Shown here piece by piece: positions 16,162 through 24,003 of a stretch of DNA of 49,280 nucleotides (within the stretch, counting starts at the first letter, position 1; every line of letters starts with the position of its first letter). The notes below the pieces were generated by a model. The model did no database searches. It saw nothing but the letters and a program-made list of their open reading frames with translations, and was not told the DNA's origin. Source of the stretch: a virus. Location of the stretch: IMG/VR virus record IMGVR_UViG_3300028895_000137, positions 1-49,280 of that record; one strand, given 5' to 3'. A program made the position numbers and the translations under genes.

Positions 16162-18174
16162 ATGAGTAGACTTACGAGAAAGAAACTAGCTAATGCACAG
16201 TGGGATCGCTATACGGCGAGTATGACCCGCGGACATCAGGCCTACCAGAAACAAGCCAAACTGAATGAGGCCTTTTACCTAGGTGGTGGCCGACAGTGGG
16301 ATGATGTGATCAAAGCAGACCTGGAAGGTAAAGGCAAGCCCTGGCTTGAAGAGAACATTATTTTCTCCACTGTAAACACAGTAATTGGGTATCAGACTCA
16401 ATCAAGGATGGATATCGCCTATAAGCCAAGGGAGTTGAATGATCAAGAGACCTCTGATGTTCTTACCCAGGTCGGCATGTATACGGTAGATCGTAACAAG
16501 TTCCCTTGGAAAGAGTCTCAAGTTTTCTCTGATGGCATGATTCAGCAGAGAGGGTATTTCGATATCCGCATAGACTTTGAAGATAACATGAATGGGGATA
16601 TCAAGATTGATACCCTTGACCCTCTCGATGTTATCCCAGACCCAGATGCTAAGAGTTACGATCCGGATGATTGGGCTGATGTAATGGTACTGAAATGGGT
16701 TCCTCTATCTGATATCAAAGAGACTTATGGACCAGCTAAGTATCGGGCAATTCTTAAGTCCCTCAATCAGAATGATGAGGCTGACTGGGGAGACGGGTCT
16801 GATGGATTCGGTGAGTCTCGTAATAAGTTCGGAGATGATTCTACCTACTTCTCATATTTCCGTGATGAAGGAGAAGAGGTCCATGTACGGATTATTGAGC
16901 GACAGCATTGGAAGATGCATAATCGTCCTTTCTACTATGATATCGATACTGGAGAACTCTATCCAGCACCAGATAAACTGACTGATGCGGAGTATAAGAA
17001 AGAAGCCAAAGCACAGGGCTATGAGTTCATTAAGCGAGTCTCAAAGAGAGTACGCTGGACAGTCACCACAAAAGATGTTATACTACACGATGACTGGAGT
17101 CCCTACGAGCATTTCACAGTAGTTCCTTTCTTCCCCTATTTCCGTAGAGGTGTTACTCTAGGAATGGTGGATAATCTTATTAAGAGCCAGGAGATGCTCA
17201 ATAAGGTCTACAGTCAAATTCTGCATGTAGTAAATACTACGGCCAACTCGGGTTGGACTGTTGAAGAGAATACTCTGACCAATATGGATACAGAGGATCT
17301 TGAAGATCGGGGGGCAGAAACTGGTCTTGTCATAGAACATAAAAGAGGCTCCGAAGCTCCTAAAAAGATCGAGCCTAACCCAATTCCTGCAGGTCTTAAG
17401 GACCTAGTGACAAGCGCAGTCGATCTGATCCGATTGATTAGTGGTGTTTCAGAGACCTTCCAAGGAGGCAAAGGCCCGGAGGTATCCGGCACTGCAATTC
17501 AATCTCGGGTCCAACAGTCAGCTATCCAGCTGGCCACCCCTATTGATAATCTGTTCAGAACACGTAATATGATTGCTGAGCGGATGCTTAAGCTTATCCA
17601 GAGCTTCTATACTGACCAACGAGCTTTCTTGATTGTCGGTGAGGATGAAGAGGACGCTGAGCCTAAGGAACTCGTTATCAATGAGGCCCTTGAAGAGACT
17701 AGTGAGATCTTGAATGATGTAACTAAAGGACGCTACGATGTTGTCATCGCTGATGTCCCGACTCAGATCACCTTCCAGAATGCTCAAATGGCGCAAGCTA
17801 TCGAACTCCGTAAGTATGGAGTAGCTATCCCGGATGATGAGATGGTGCGTATGTCCACCCTCACCAGAAAGGATAAAATAGCTGGTAAGATCTCAGGAGA
17901 GAAGTCAGAGGAAGCTCAGCAGATTGAAAGAGAGCAACTCGAACTGACCTTGAAGAATATGGCTGCAGCCATTGAAGATCTCCAGTCTAAGGCTAATAAG
18001 GCTAACGTAGAGGCAGCTGCTAAGGCGACTGAGGTAGCCCAAGCTATCGCAGAGAATCCTTCAATAGCTCCACTGATTGATACCCTGTTGAATACTTACT
18101 CCGAGGATCCCGGTGCTGTTGAAGAACCAGCAGAAATGCCTGTCCCGGAGCCTTCACCCACGCTAGGATTTTAA
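16162..18174 (+). CDS. Portal protein, P22-type
   Basis: 670 residues, close to the size of P22-like portals. Typical features are the N-terminal clip/wing region (FYLGGGRQWDDVIKADLEGK, ENIIFSTVNTVIGYQTQSRM), the DPLDVIPDPDAKSYDPDDW segment and the central crown/stem (PFFPYFRRGVTLGMVDNLIK, QEMLNKVYSQILHVVNTTA). The C-terminal 130 residues are a helical barrel-like Ala/Glu-rich coiled region ending in a Pro-rich tail (EEPAEMPVPEPSPTLGF). The portal forms the dodecameric ring through which DNA enters and leaves. It lies directly after the large terminase and before the scaffold. Confidence 0.9.
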   Translation: MSRLTRKKLANAQWDRYTASMTRGHQAYQKQAKLNEAFYLGGGRQWDDVIKADLEGKGKPWLEENIIFSTVNTVIGYQTQSRMDIAYKPRELNDQETSDVLTQVGMYTVDRNKFPWKESQVFSDGMIQQRGYFDIRIDFEDNMNGDIKIDTLDPLDVIPDPDAKSYDPDDWADVMVLKWVPLSDIKETYGPAKYRAILKSLNQNDEADWGDGSDGFGESRNKFGDDSTYFSYFRDEGEEVHVRIIERQHWKMHNRPFYYDIDTGELYPAPDKLTDAEYKKEAKAQGYEFIKRVSKRVRWTVTTKDVILHDDWSPYEHFTVVPFFPYFRRGVTLGMVDNLIKSQEMLNKVYSQILHVVNTTANSGWTVEENTLTNMDTEDLEDRGAETGLVIEHKRGSEAPKKIEPNPIPAGLKDLVTSAVDLIRLISGVSETFQGGKGPEVSGTAIQSRVQQSAIQLATPIDNLFRTRNMIAERMLKLIQSFYTDQRAFLIVGEDEEDAEPKELVINEALEETSEILNDVTKGRYDVVIADVPTQITFQNAQMAQAIELRKYGVAIPDDEMVRMSTLTRKDKIAGKISGEKSEEAQQIEREQLELTLKNMAAAIEDLQSKANKANVEAAAKATEVAQAIAENPSIAPLIDTLLNTYSEDPGAVEEPAEMPVPEPSPTLGF

Positions 18175-18175
18175 C

Positions 18176-18304
18176 ATGAAAGATGAAGAGAAACAGAAAA
18201 AGACCGTCGGCAAGAAAGCTGCTGACGCCATGAAGAAACGTAAGAAGAAGTCCCGTCAAAGACTCGGTGATATTATGGGAGCGATTAGAGGCGCTCGTCG
18301 CTAA
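18176..18304 (+). CDS. 42-residue lysine/arginine-rich protein
   Basis: ATG at 18176, one base after the portal stop, to TAA at 18302-18304. The translation (MKDEEKQKKTVGKKAADAMK and on to IMGAIRGARR) is extremely basic, with KKRKKKSRQR in the middle, and is probably helical. A ribosome site (AGGA) lies about 8 bases upstream, inside the portal gene. Genes of this size and charge between portal and scaffold are easily missed. It may bind DNA or the acidic scaffold. No family was recognised. Confidence 0.65.
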   Translation: MKDEEKQKKTVGKKAADAMKKRKKKSRQRLGDIMGAIRGARR

Positions 18305-18313
18305 GCCAAATTC

Positions 18314-18373
18314 GCCACATAGTGTGGCATTCGTTTGCACTACGTTAAAGTGCGCAAGTCGTCAACGCAGACG
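18314..18373 (+). promoter_or_regulatory. Three consecutive hairpins upstream of scaffold gene
   Basis: The 90-base gap before the scaffold gene folds as three simple hairpins: GCCACA/TGTGGC (18314-18319 with 18323-18328), GCACT/AGTGC (18337-18341 with 18349-18353) and CGTC/GACG (18360-18363 with 18370-18373). No T-run follows, so this is not an intrinsic terminator. The end (ACGTTAACAG) resembles the GTTAAC core of the elements at 19447 and 20685. It may control scaffold translation or RNA processing. Confidence 0.45.
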
Positions 18374-18394
18374 TTAACAGTAAAGGAAAATTTT

Positions 18395-19399
18395 ATGGCT
18401 GATGAAAAAGACTACGAGGAAGAGGTTGATCGCGGAGACGTGTTCATTCCGGATGATGAAGAAGTCACTGAGCTTGATGAGCTTGAGGATGACGAAGAGC
18501 TCGAAGAAGATGATGAAGAGCTAGAGGACGAAGACGATGAGGAAGTGCTCGAAGAAGACGAAGAAGACGAACCCGAAGAAGACGAAGATGATGACGAGGA
18601 GGAAGATGAGGAAGATGAAGGAGACGAGGAAGAAGCTCGGATCCCTCGGTCCCGCCTGAATCAAGTCATTAACGAGCGTGAAGCTGAACGAGAGCGAAGC
18701 GCTTGGTTGGAAGAGCAGAACGAGCGTTTGATTGAACTTCTGACTACATCACAAGGAACGGTTCAAGAGGCTCCTCCAGCACCGAAAGAACCTCCGTATG
18801 ATTTCGATGGTAAAGAAGAAGAGTACGCCGAACTGATTATTGATGGTGAAACGGCTAAAGCTGCTAAGCTCCGCAATGAGATCACCGCAGCTCGTGAGAA
18901 ACAGCTGACTGAGCAAATTAGAGCAGCTAAAGAAGAGGCATCCTCTGATGCTTATACTAAGGCTGAAGCTGCACGAGAAGAAGATCGTTTCCAAAAGGCT
19001 ATCCAGTCTTCTATCGAGTCCTATGATTTCTTGGATGACGCTTCTGATGCATACGATGAACGAGCTGTCACTGCAGTTAATGCTATGATGCAGGGTAATA
19101 TTGCTGGTGGTATGACTAAGTCTAAGGCACTTCAGGAAGCAGTAGCTGAATTAGGACCTCTTTATGCAAAGAAACTTGGAATTAAAGAAGAGCCTAAAAA
19201 AGAATCCCTCGGTAAAAAGAGAACCAAAACCGCTAGGAAGAAAGCGGCAAAAGCCTCTCAACAACAGCCCCCGGCGACTAAAAGGGCTGCTAAAGGGAAG
19301 GCATCTCGTGATCTTGATACTCTTGACCTAGCTAAGATGTCTGAATCCGAGTACAACAAATTGACCCTACGTGAGCGTAAAGCTCTCCGCGGCGATTAA
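18395..19399 (+). CDS. Scaffolding protein
   Basis: 334 residues from ATG 18395, chosen over an upstream in-frame ATG at 18335 because AAAGGA lies at the right distance and the upstream part overlaps the hairpins. Residues about 1-80 are almost entirely Glu/Asp (a long acidic tract). A helical coiled region follows (about 85-230, RLNQVINEREAERERSAWLE). The end is a very basic, Ala/Lys-rich segment (KKRTKTARKKAAKASQQQ) plus a short helix (LTLRERKALRGD). A helical, acidic-to-basic protein between portal and major capsid genes is the usual scaffold. The basic C-terminus probably binds the capsid shell, as in P22-type scaffolds. Confidence 0.82.
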   Translation: MADEKDYEEEVDRGDVFIPDDEEVTELDELEDDEELEEDDEELEDEDDEEVLEEDEEDEPEEDEDDDEEEDEEDEGDEEEARIPRSRLNQVINEREAERERSAWLEEQNERLIELLTTSQGTVQEAPPAPKEPPYDFDGKEEEYAELIIDGETAKAAKLRNEITAAREKQLTEQIRAAKEEASSDAYTKAEAAREEDRFQKAIQSSIESYDFLDDASDAYDERAVTAVNAMMQGNIAGGMTKSKALQEAVAELGPLYAKKLGIKEEPKKESLGKKRTKTARKKAAKASQQQPPATKRAAKGKASRDLDTLDLAKMSESEYNKLTLRERKALRGD

Positions 19400-19402
19400 T
19401 AA

Positions 19403-19468
19403 AAGGCCCCTTGAAGCCTTAATTCATGTTTCAGGTATGATTCGACCGTTAACGAAATCCGGCGTCGA
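19403..19468 (+). promoter_or_regulatory. Pseudoknot-like structured leader before capsid gene
   Basis: The gap holds AAGGC/GCCTT (19403-19407 with 19416-19420), then AAT-CAT/ATGATT with one bulge (19421-19427 with 19437-19442). The loop of the second hairpin, GTTTC (19428-19432), can pair with GAAAT (19454-19458). The downstream pairing strand follows CCGTTAAC, and the string CCGTTAACGAAATCC closely resembles CCGTTAACAGCATCC in the element after the capsid gene. It is probably a cis-acting RNA; the function is not known. Confidence 0.45.
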
Positions 19469-19521
19469 CTCCGAAATGTCTAACTTAACTACTAATTAAA
19501 TTTGATATAGGAGAAGCAATA

Positions 19522-20637
19522 ATGGCTTTAACTAACTTTGCTGCTTTGACTCCGGAGCAGAAGATTGTCTGGAGTCGCGATGTATGGCGCGATGCGCGTG
19601 ATATGTCCTTCATCAACAAGTTCACTGGTACCGACGAGAACAACGTCATCCAGCGTATCACCGAACTTACTAAGACCGAGAAAGGCGAAAAGGTACTGAT
19701 GCACCTGTTGGCTGATCTGGTTGATGACGGCGTTATCGGCGACAATGAGCGCGAAGGTAACGAAGAAGAGATGATGACCTACACCGATGACATCACCATT
19801 GATCTCATCTCTCATGGTGTTCGTCAGAAAGGTAAGCTGGCTGACCAGAAGACCGTAGTCTCCTTCCGTGAGCATGCTCGCGACGTACTGGCCTACTGGC
19901 TGGCTAACCGTATGGACCAACTGGCGTTCCTGACTATGGCTGGTATCGGCTATGACAAGAACAACGATGGTTCTGCTCGTGCCTCTGGTGCTTTCGCATC
20001 CTTGGCCTTCGCTAGTGATGTAGCCGCTCCGACCGGTAACCGTCACTACATGGTTAAGAATGATGGTGCTGGTACTGTATCTATTGCCCCTGGTAATACT
20101 GCAGGCCTGGAAGCTACCGACACTCTGACCTACGAGCACATCGTAGATCTGACCACTCTGGCTAAGACCAACTACATCAAGCCTCTGATGGCTGGTGGTA
20201 AAGAGTACTACGTGGCGTTTGTACGTCCCGAGGCTCTGGCTCAGCTGAAGAAGGATCAGGACTTCCAACGTGCTGTTGTTACTGGTCTGCCGCGTTCTGA
20301 TAAGAACCCGTTCTTCTCTGGCGGTACTGTAACCGTTGATGGTCTGGTCTTCCATGAGCATCGTCTGGTTTACAACACCAAAGGCGCTACCTCTGGCGTA
20401 GACAAGTGGGGCTCTGGCTCTGATGTTGACGGTTCTCGTATGGTCATCGCTGGTGCTCAGGGTCTCGGCATGGCCGACCTTGGCGCTCCGGAATGGTCTG
20501 AGAAGTTGTTCAACTACGACAGCTCTCCGGGTATCAACGTCGATAAGATGTTCGGTCTCCTGAAGCCGAAGTACTACACTAACTACTCGAAGTCTATCGA
20601 AGACTTTGGTATCATGTGTGTAGACCACGCGGTCTAA
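19522..20637 (+). CDS. Major capsid protein, N4 gp56-like family
   Basis: 371 residues, with an AGGAG ribosome site. The sequence matches the N4 gp56-type/DUF4043 major capsid family: an N-terminal arm (PEQKIVWSRDVWRDARDMSF), the E-loop region (GEKVLMHLLADLVDDGVIGD), the spine helix (FREHARDVLAYWLANRMDQL) and the A-domain (YYVAFVRPEALAQLKKDQDF, DGLVFHEHRLVYNTKGA, C-terminal KPKYYTNYSKSIEDFGIMCV). Codons are the most host-optimised in the window (CTG, CGT, GGT, ACC), as expected for the most abundant virion protein. Structured elements lie on both sides of the gene. Confidence 0.9.
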   Translation: MALTNFAALTPEQKIVWSRDVWRDARDMSFINKFTGTDENNVIQRITELTKTEKGEKVLMHLLADLVDDGVIGDNEREGNEEEMMTYTDDITIDLISHGVRQKGKLADQKTVVSFREHARDVLAYWLANRMDQLAFLTMAGIGYDKNNDGSARASGAFASLAFASDVAAPTGNRHYMVKNDGAGTVSIAPGNTAGLEATDTLTYEHIVDLTTLAKTNYIKPLMAGGKEYYVAFVRPEALAQLKKDQDFQRAVVTGLPRSDKNPFFSGGTVTVDGLVFHEHRLVYNTKGATSGVDKWGSGSDVDGSRMVIAGAQGLGMADLGAPEWSEKLFNYDSSPGINVDKMFGLLKPKYYTNYSKSIEDFGIMCVDHAV

Positions 20638-20648
20638 AGCAACCTAAT

Positions 20649-20698
20649 CTACTGGCCTCTTTGATGCTGTGAGGTCAGTAGCATCCGTTAACAGCATC
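20649..20698 (+). promoter_or_regulatory. H-type pseudoknot between capsid and decoration genes
   Basis: An 11-pair stem (20649-20659 with 20671-20681, one G-T pair) encloses the loop TTTGATGCTGT. Eight loop bases, GATGCTGT (20663-20670), are perfectly complementary to ACAGCATC (20691-20698) downstream, giving an H-type pseudoknot. The ribosome site of the next gene (AGGAG) follows 5-10 bases later. Position and structure suggest a cis-acting RNA controlling message stability, processing or translation of the decoration gene. No T-run is present, so this is not an ordinary terminator. Confidence 0.6.
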
Positions 20699-20717
20699 CT
20701 ATTTAGGAGCTAATATT

Positions 20718-21104
20718 ATGGCTATTGTTAAAAACCCGGGTCGTCAGGAAGTAATCTGTGCGGTCCAAAAGATTGATGGTGCTACTCTCGGTGCTGCTGC
20801 TGCTAACGAAGCAGTAGACCTGCCGGAAGGTGCCATTGTAGTTGGCGGTTATCTCAACGTAACCGAAGCGTTTACCGGTGGTGCTGATATCACTCTGGCT
20901 GTCTCTGGCGGTGGTGTAACCCTCACTGCTACTGATGCAGATACTGGTACCTCTTCCAATGGTCTGACCGTTGATGGTTCGGTTGTTGGTGCTGGTGGCG
21001 ATGTAATCAGCGTGACCAATGCTGGTACTACCCCGACCGGTGGTACTGCGTATCTGGTTGTTGAATACGTTGTAGAAGGCCGTGCAGCTTTCTCTGAAGG
21101 TTAA
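20718..21104 (+). CDS. Capsid decoration-type protein, copy 1
   Basis: 128 residues, beta-rich, Gly/Ala/Val/Thr-rich, no Cys beyond residue 13. It begins with NPGRQEVICAVQKIDG and ends with GTAYLVVEYVVEGRAAFSEG. It sits directly downstream of the major capsid gene, the usual place for a head decoration or minor capsid protein. Codons are as optimised as those of the capsid gene, implying many copies per particle. It is followed by an intrinsic terminator and then by a diverged paralogue, with which it shares NPGRQE, an EAF motif and the VEYxVxGRAxF ending. Confidence 0.75.
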   Translation: MAIVKNPGRQEVICAVQKIDGATLGAAAANEAVDLPEGAIVVGGYLNVTEAFTGGADITLAVSGGGVTLTATDADTGTSSNGLTVDGSVVGAGGDVISVTNAGTTPTGGTAYLVVEYVVEGRAAFSEG

Positions 21105-21122
21105 TAAGCCCTCGTAGCTTTT

Positions 21123-21147
21123 CCCGGCCCTTCGGGGCTGGGTTTTT
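21123..21147 (+). terminator. Intrinsic terminator with UUCG tetraloop
   Basis: CCCGGCCC (21123-21130) pairs with GGGCTGGG (21135-21142), eight pairs including one G-T, closed by a TTCG tetraloop and followed by TTTTT (21143-21147). This is a textbook Rho-independent terminator. It lies 19 bases after the first decoration gene and would end most transcripts of the high-level capsid module. Confidence 0.92.
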
Positions 21148-21161
21148 CTAAGGAATTATAT

Positions 21162-21551
21162 ATGGCACAAACATTAGAATGTGGCTTAATGAACCCAGGC
21201 AGACAGGAGATGATTGTCGCTACTGCTAGTTTTTGGTTTAGCGATGTTAAGTCTACAGATCCTTTCCCAGCAGTTCAGTTGCCGCCTAAAGCCGCTATCC
21301 TTAGAGGAAAGTTTGCTATAGAAGAGGCTTTTGATGTTGCTACATCTCTGACCATCTCTGTTAATGGCACAGAAATTTTAACTGACCAAAACTTAAATAA
21401 CGTAGAGATTGTTGACTTAGCACCTTACTGTGCTGTGAGTCCTAATCCTGAAACAGTCAACTTACAACTAAACCAAGTCCCTACACAAGGGTTTGCTAGA
21501 TTTACTGTCGAGTATATTGTAATTGGTAGAGCTAGCTTTACACAAGATTAA
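21162..21551 (+). CDS. Capsid decoration-type protein, copy 2 (paralogue)
   Basis: 129 residues, with an AAGGA ribosome site. It is related to the protein encoded at 20718-21104: NPGRQEMIVATASF near residue 11, EEAFDVATSLTISVNG in the middle and ARFTVEYIVIGRASFTQD at the end. The rest is strongly diverged, and the codon usage (TTA, AGA, ACA) is ordinary, unlike that of copy 1. It also lies beyond the terminator. I infer a low-copy specialised relative, perhaps at a special vertex or in the neck, arising by tandem duplication. Confidence 0.7.
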   Translation: MAQTLECGLMNPGRQEMIVATASFWFSDVKSTDPFPAVQLPPKAAILRGKFAIEEAFDVATSLTISVNGTEILTDQNLNNVEIVDLAPYCAVSPNPETVNLQLNQVPTQGFARFTVEYIVIGRASFTQD

Positions 21552-21571
21552 ACTTTTACGAGGAGTTTATT

Positions 21572-22003
21572 ATGAGATTTAGAAGTCAATCAGATGAGGT
21601 AGTACGTATCGCTAATACTAGCGGGCATGTAGCAGTCGTAGGTCCTGAATGGACCAACGTACATAAGAGCCTAGAAGCCGACGCTTACGCTGCTGGTCTT
21701 ATCTCTCAGAACATGACTAAAGACCGGGCTATCAAGCAAGTCCCTGATAGCATGGTAGAAGGAATGTCCAAAATCGCTCTTGAGAAGGAGCAAGTAAAAT
21801 CACTCATTAAGAAGTGGTACACTAACCTCTCTGAGTATGAGCATTGCTTCAAGAAGAATAATGAGCCTGCTATGACTGAGATCACTAAAGCTCTTGGATT
21901 TAAGACCCAAGCTGGATATGTAGCTCAAATGGCTCATGAAGTACGACAAGAACTAGGTATCCCGAAAGGCCATCTGAAGCCTTTGACTGAAGCTGAGGAA
22001 TAA
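21572..22003 (+). CDS. Hypothetical head-completion-region protein
   Basis: 143 residues with an AGGAG ribosome site. The N-terminal part is beta-like (MRFRSQSDEVVRIANTSGHV followed by AVVGPEW). The rest is mostly helical and charged (AYAAGLISQNMTKDRAIKQV, LEKEQVKSLIKKWYTNL, TEITKALGFKTQAGYVAQMA). It has neither a signal peptide nor a membrane segment. It lies between the decoration and adaptor genes, so a role in head completion is likely by position only. No family was recognised. Confidence 0.65.
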   Translation: MRFRSQSDEVVRIANTSGHVAVVGPEWTNVHKSLEADAYAAGLISQNMTKDRAIKQVPDSMVEGMSKIALEKEQVKSLIKKWYTNLSEYEHCFKKNNEPAMTEITKALGFKTQAGYVAQMAHEVRQELGIPKGHLKPLTEAEE

Positions 22004-22006
22004 TTG

Positions 22007-22711
22007 ATGCTCCTGCTAGACCAAATCAAATTTCTGCGTGAATCCATCTTGGATGACATCGGTGGTACTGGTGTGGATTGGCAGGACATTAATGAGACTC
22101 AAGCGGAGTCCTCCCAGCTTCGCTGGACTAATGAAGAACTAGCCTTCTTCCTTACTCAGGCTGAACGTGAAGTTGCTAGACGAGCTAAGCTGCTGAAAGA
22201 TACCACTGGAAACTACGATATCACTACTGTAGCTGACCAGATGGAATACCCATTGGACGAGAAAGTTCTCCGTGTAATTCATGCAGAGATTGATGGAAAG
22301 CCTCTGGCTGATAAAGAAATAGAAGAGATCTACAAGACCTACCGGTGGAAAGAGCGAAAGGGGACCCCTCAAGTCATTATCACTGATCATAGCGCTAGAT
22401 CTGTTAGCCTGTGGCCTATTCCAGATGCAGTCTTCACCGCGGAACTCATTGTATACCGTCTTCCGCTAGTGGACCTTGATTGGGATCTTGCAGATTCTCA
22501 GAGCCCTGAGATCCCTGAGATGCATCATTTCCCGATGATTAACTACGCAGCTTACTTGGCGTATATGAAAGATGAGGCTAATGCTCTTGATCCTACTAGG
22601 GCTGCTCAGTATAAAGGCCTTTTCGATACCGATTATCCGGATCAAACTTGGTCTGCAGAAATGCGTAAGATGCGTAATAGGGGCCGAACCGTTAAGTATG
22701 GGGGTCTTTGA
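22007..22711 (+). CDS. Head-tail adaptor protein
   Basis: 234 residues from ATG 22007 (a TTG at 22004 is also in frame, but GAGGA is better placed for the ATG). The pattern is that of podovirus adaptors of the P22 gp4/SU10 type: an N-terminal helical bundle (LRESILDDIGGTGVDW, RWTNEELAFFLTQAEREVAR), a small beta-domain (YDITTVADQMEYPLDEKVLR, VIITDHSARSVSLWPIPDA) and a C-terminal helix and tail (MINYAAYLAYMKDEANALDP) ending in Arg-rich residues that would contact the portal. It joins the portal to the tail nozzle. Its stop overlaps the next start. Confidence 0.75.
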   Translation: MLLLDQIKFLRESILDDIGGTGVDWQDINETQAESSQLRWTNEELAFFLTQAEREVARRAKLLKDTTGNYDITTVADQMEYPLDEKVLRVIHAEIDGKPLADKEIEEIYKTYRWKERKGTPQVIITDHSARSVSLWPIPDAVFTAELIVYRLPLVDLDWDLADSQSPEIPEMHHFPMINYAAYLAYMKDEANALDPTRAAQYKGLFDTDYPDQTWSAEMRKMRNRGRTVKYGGL

Positions 22712-23988
22712 TGCCTCAACACCCTAAGACAGTTGGCATAGCTTCATTCAAGGGACTCAACAATGTCCTGAGACCAGAGCGTACTCCAAAAGAGTACTTG
22801 AAGACTGCTGATAATGTTGACATTGATAAGTCAGGTGGGATCCAGAAACGAGAGGGCTATACCCTAATCGACTCTGGGTCCTACCATTCTGTTTGGGCCG
22901 ATGGAAACCTTTGCTTCGCTGTGAAAGACGGAGATTTAGTTCAGCTAGATCCTCAACTTAACCCGACAGTGGTTGTCCCAAATGTCGGCTTAGATCCTAT
23001 CTCTTACTTCCGTATTGAAAACTCTGTCTACTACAGCTCTCGAAGTGTTAATGGGGTCTTAGAGAATGGAACTTCTAGAGACTGGGGAATCTCACGACCG
23101 AATCCCTATCCTACACTCAGTCAGGTTACTGGGAGCTTAGAGTCAGGTAAGTATCAAGTAGCTATTACTTACGCTAGTATTGATGGTCGCGAGTCTGGAG
23201 CTAGAGTCTCGGGGGAGATTGAGGTCTCTACAGGATCTGGCATTCAGCTCTCTGGTATCCCCGAGTCAGAAGATCCGACTGTTGACATGGTCAATATCTA
23301 TATGTCTCATGATAATGGACAGGTGCTTTACTATAAGGCCTCTGTATCTAATGGGACATCCAGCTATGTACTGGCGGATGATACTGGCCTAAGGCGTCCA
23401 CTAGACACCTTCAACCAAGTTCCAGCTCCGAAAGGTCACATAGTCGCACAGGCTCATAGCCGTGCTTGGATTGCTGAAGACAATTATCTATGGCATAGTG
23501 ATCCATTTCAATATGAGCACTTCTCTCTGGCAGACAGCTATATCCACTTCCCAGATAGAATACGAGCAGTGATGCCAGTTGAAGGGGGTCTTTGGGTGGC
23601 CTCCGATGGTCTATACTATTTAGCAGGAGAAGATCCTGAGAGAATGGATCTAGATCTCAAAGAGCCTATTAAAGTCGTGGAGGGGTCAGCTGTACGTATC
23701 CCAGGAGCTTATGTCTTTATTGAGAATACTCCTATAGGATACAAGTGGATCATTTCTTCAAATAGGGGAATCTACGTTCTGTTCAATGACGGGATTGCCC
23801 TTAATATGACCTCCCAGAACTATGAGTTCCCTAGTGCCGATGAGGGAGCAGCGACATTCATGCAAGTAGACGGATTGAACAAATACATCTCCTTACTTAA
23901 GCAACCTAAGAGTGATTCAGAGAATGCTACAGTAGGAGATCTAGTAACAGCGACTATTATCCGAAATGGAGTAGTTGTTCCTGAGTAA
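22711..23988 (+). CDS. Tail nozzle/stabilisation-type protein, beta-propeller-like
   Basis: 425 residues from ATG 22711, overlapping the adaptor stop by one base. The opening FKGLNNVLRPERTPKEYLKT, then ADNVDIDKSGGIQKREGY, is characteristic of phage nozzle/tail-hub proteins. Repeated strand pairs follow (SVWADGNLCFAVKDGDLVQL, RAWIAEDNYLWHSDPFQYEH, GGLWVASDGLYYLAGEDPER, KWIISSNRGIYVLFNDGIAL), which suggests a beta-propeller. A fibronectin-like insertion sits near residues 140-240 (SGKYQVAITYASIDGRESGA). It is expected to form the tube below the adaptor, a position matching the gene order. Confidence 0.75.
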   Translation: MPQHPKTVGIASFKGLNNVLRPERTPKEYLKTADNVDIDKSGGIQKREGYTLIDSGSYHSVWADGNLCFAVKDGDLVQLDPQLNPTVVVPNVGLDPISYFRIENSVYYSSRSVNGVLENGTSRDWGISRPNPYPTLSQVTGSLESGKYQVAITYASIDGRESGARVSGEIEVSTGSGIQLSGIPESEDPTVDMVNIYMSHDNGQVLYYKASVSNGTSSYVLADDTGLRRPLDTFNQVPAPKGHIVAQAHSRAWIAEDNYLWHSDPFQYEHFSLADSYIHFPDRIRAVMPVEGGLWVASDGLYYLAGEDPERMDLDLKEPIKVVEGSAVRIPGAYVFIENTPIGYKWIISSNRGIYVLFNDGIALNMTSQNYEFPSADEGAATFMQVDGLNKYISLLKQPKSDSENATVGDLVTATIIRNGVVVPE

Positions 23989-24003
23989 TCACTGGAGATT
24001 GTA

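Noticed and set aside
19411-19442. Promoter TTGAAG...TATGAT before the capsid gene
   Set aside because: The spacing is 19 bases and the sequence overlaps the proposed structured element; too weak to list.
19528-20628. A 366-residue open frame antisense to the capsid gene
   Set aside because: It results from the biased codon use of the capsid gene, has no ribosome site or plausible domain, and lies wholly within a confident gene.
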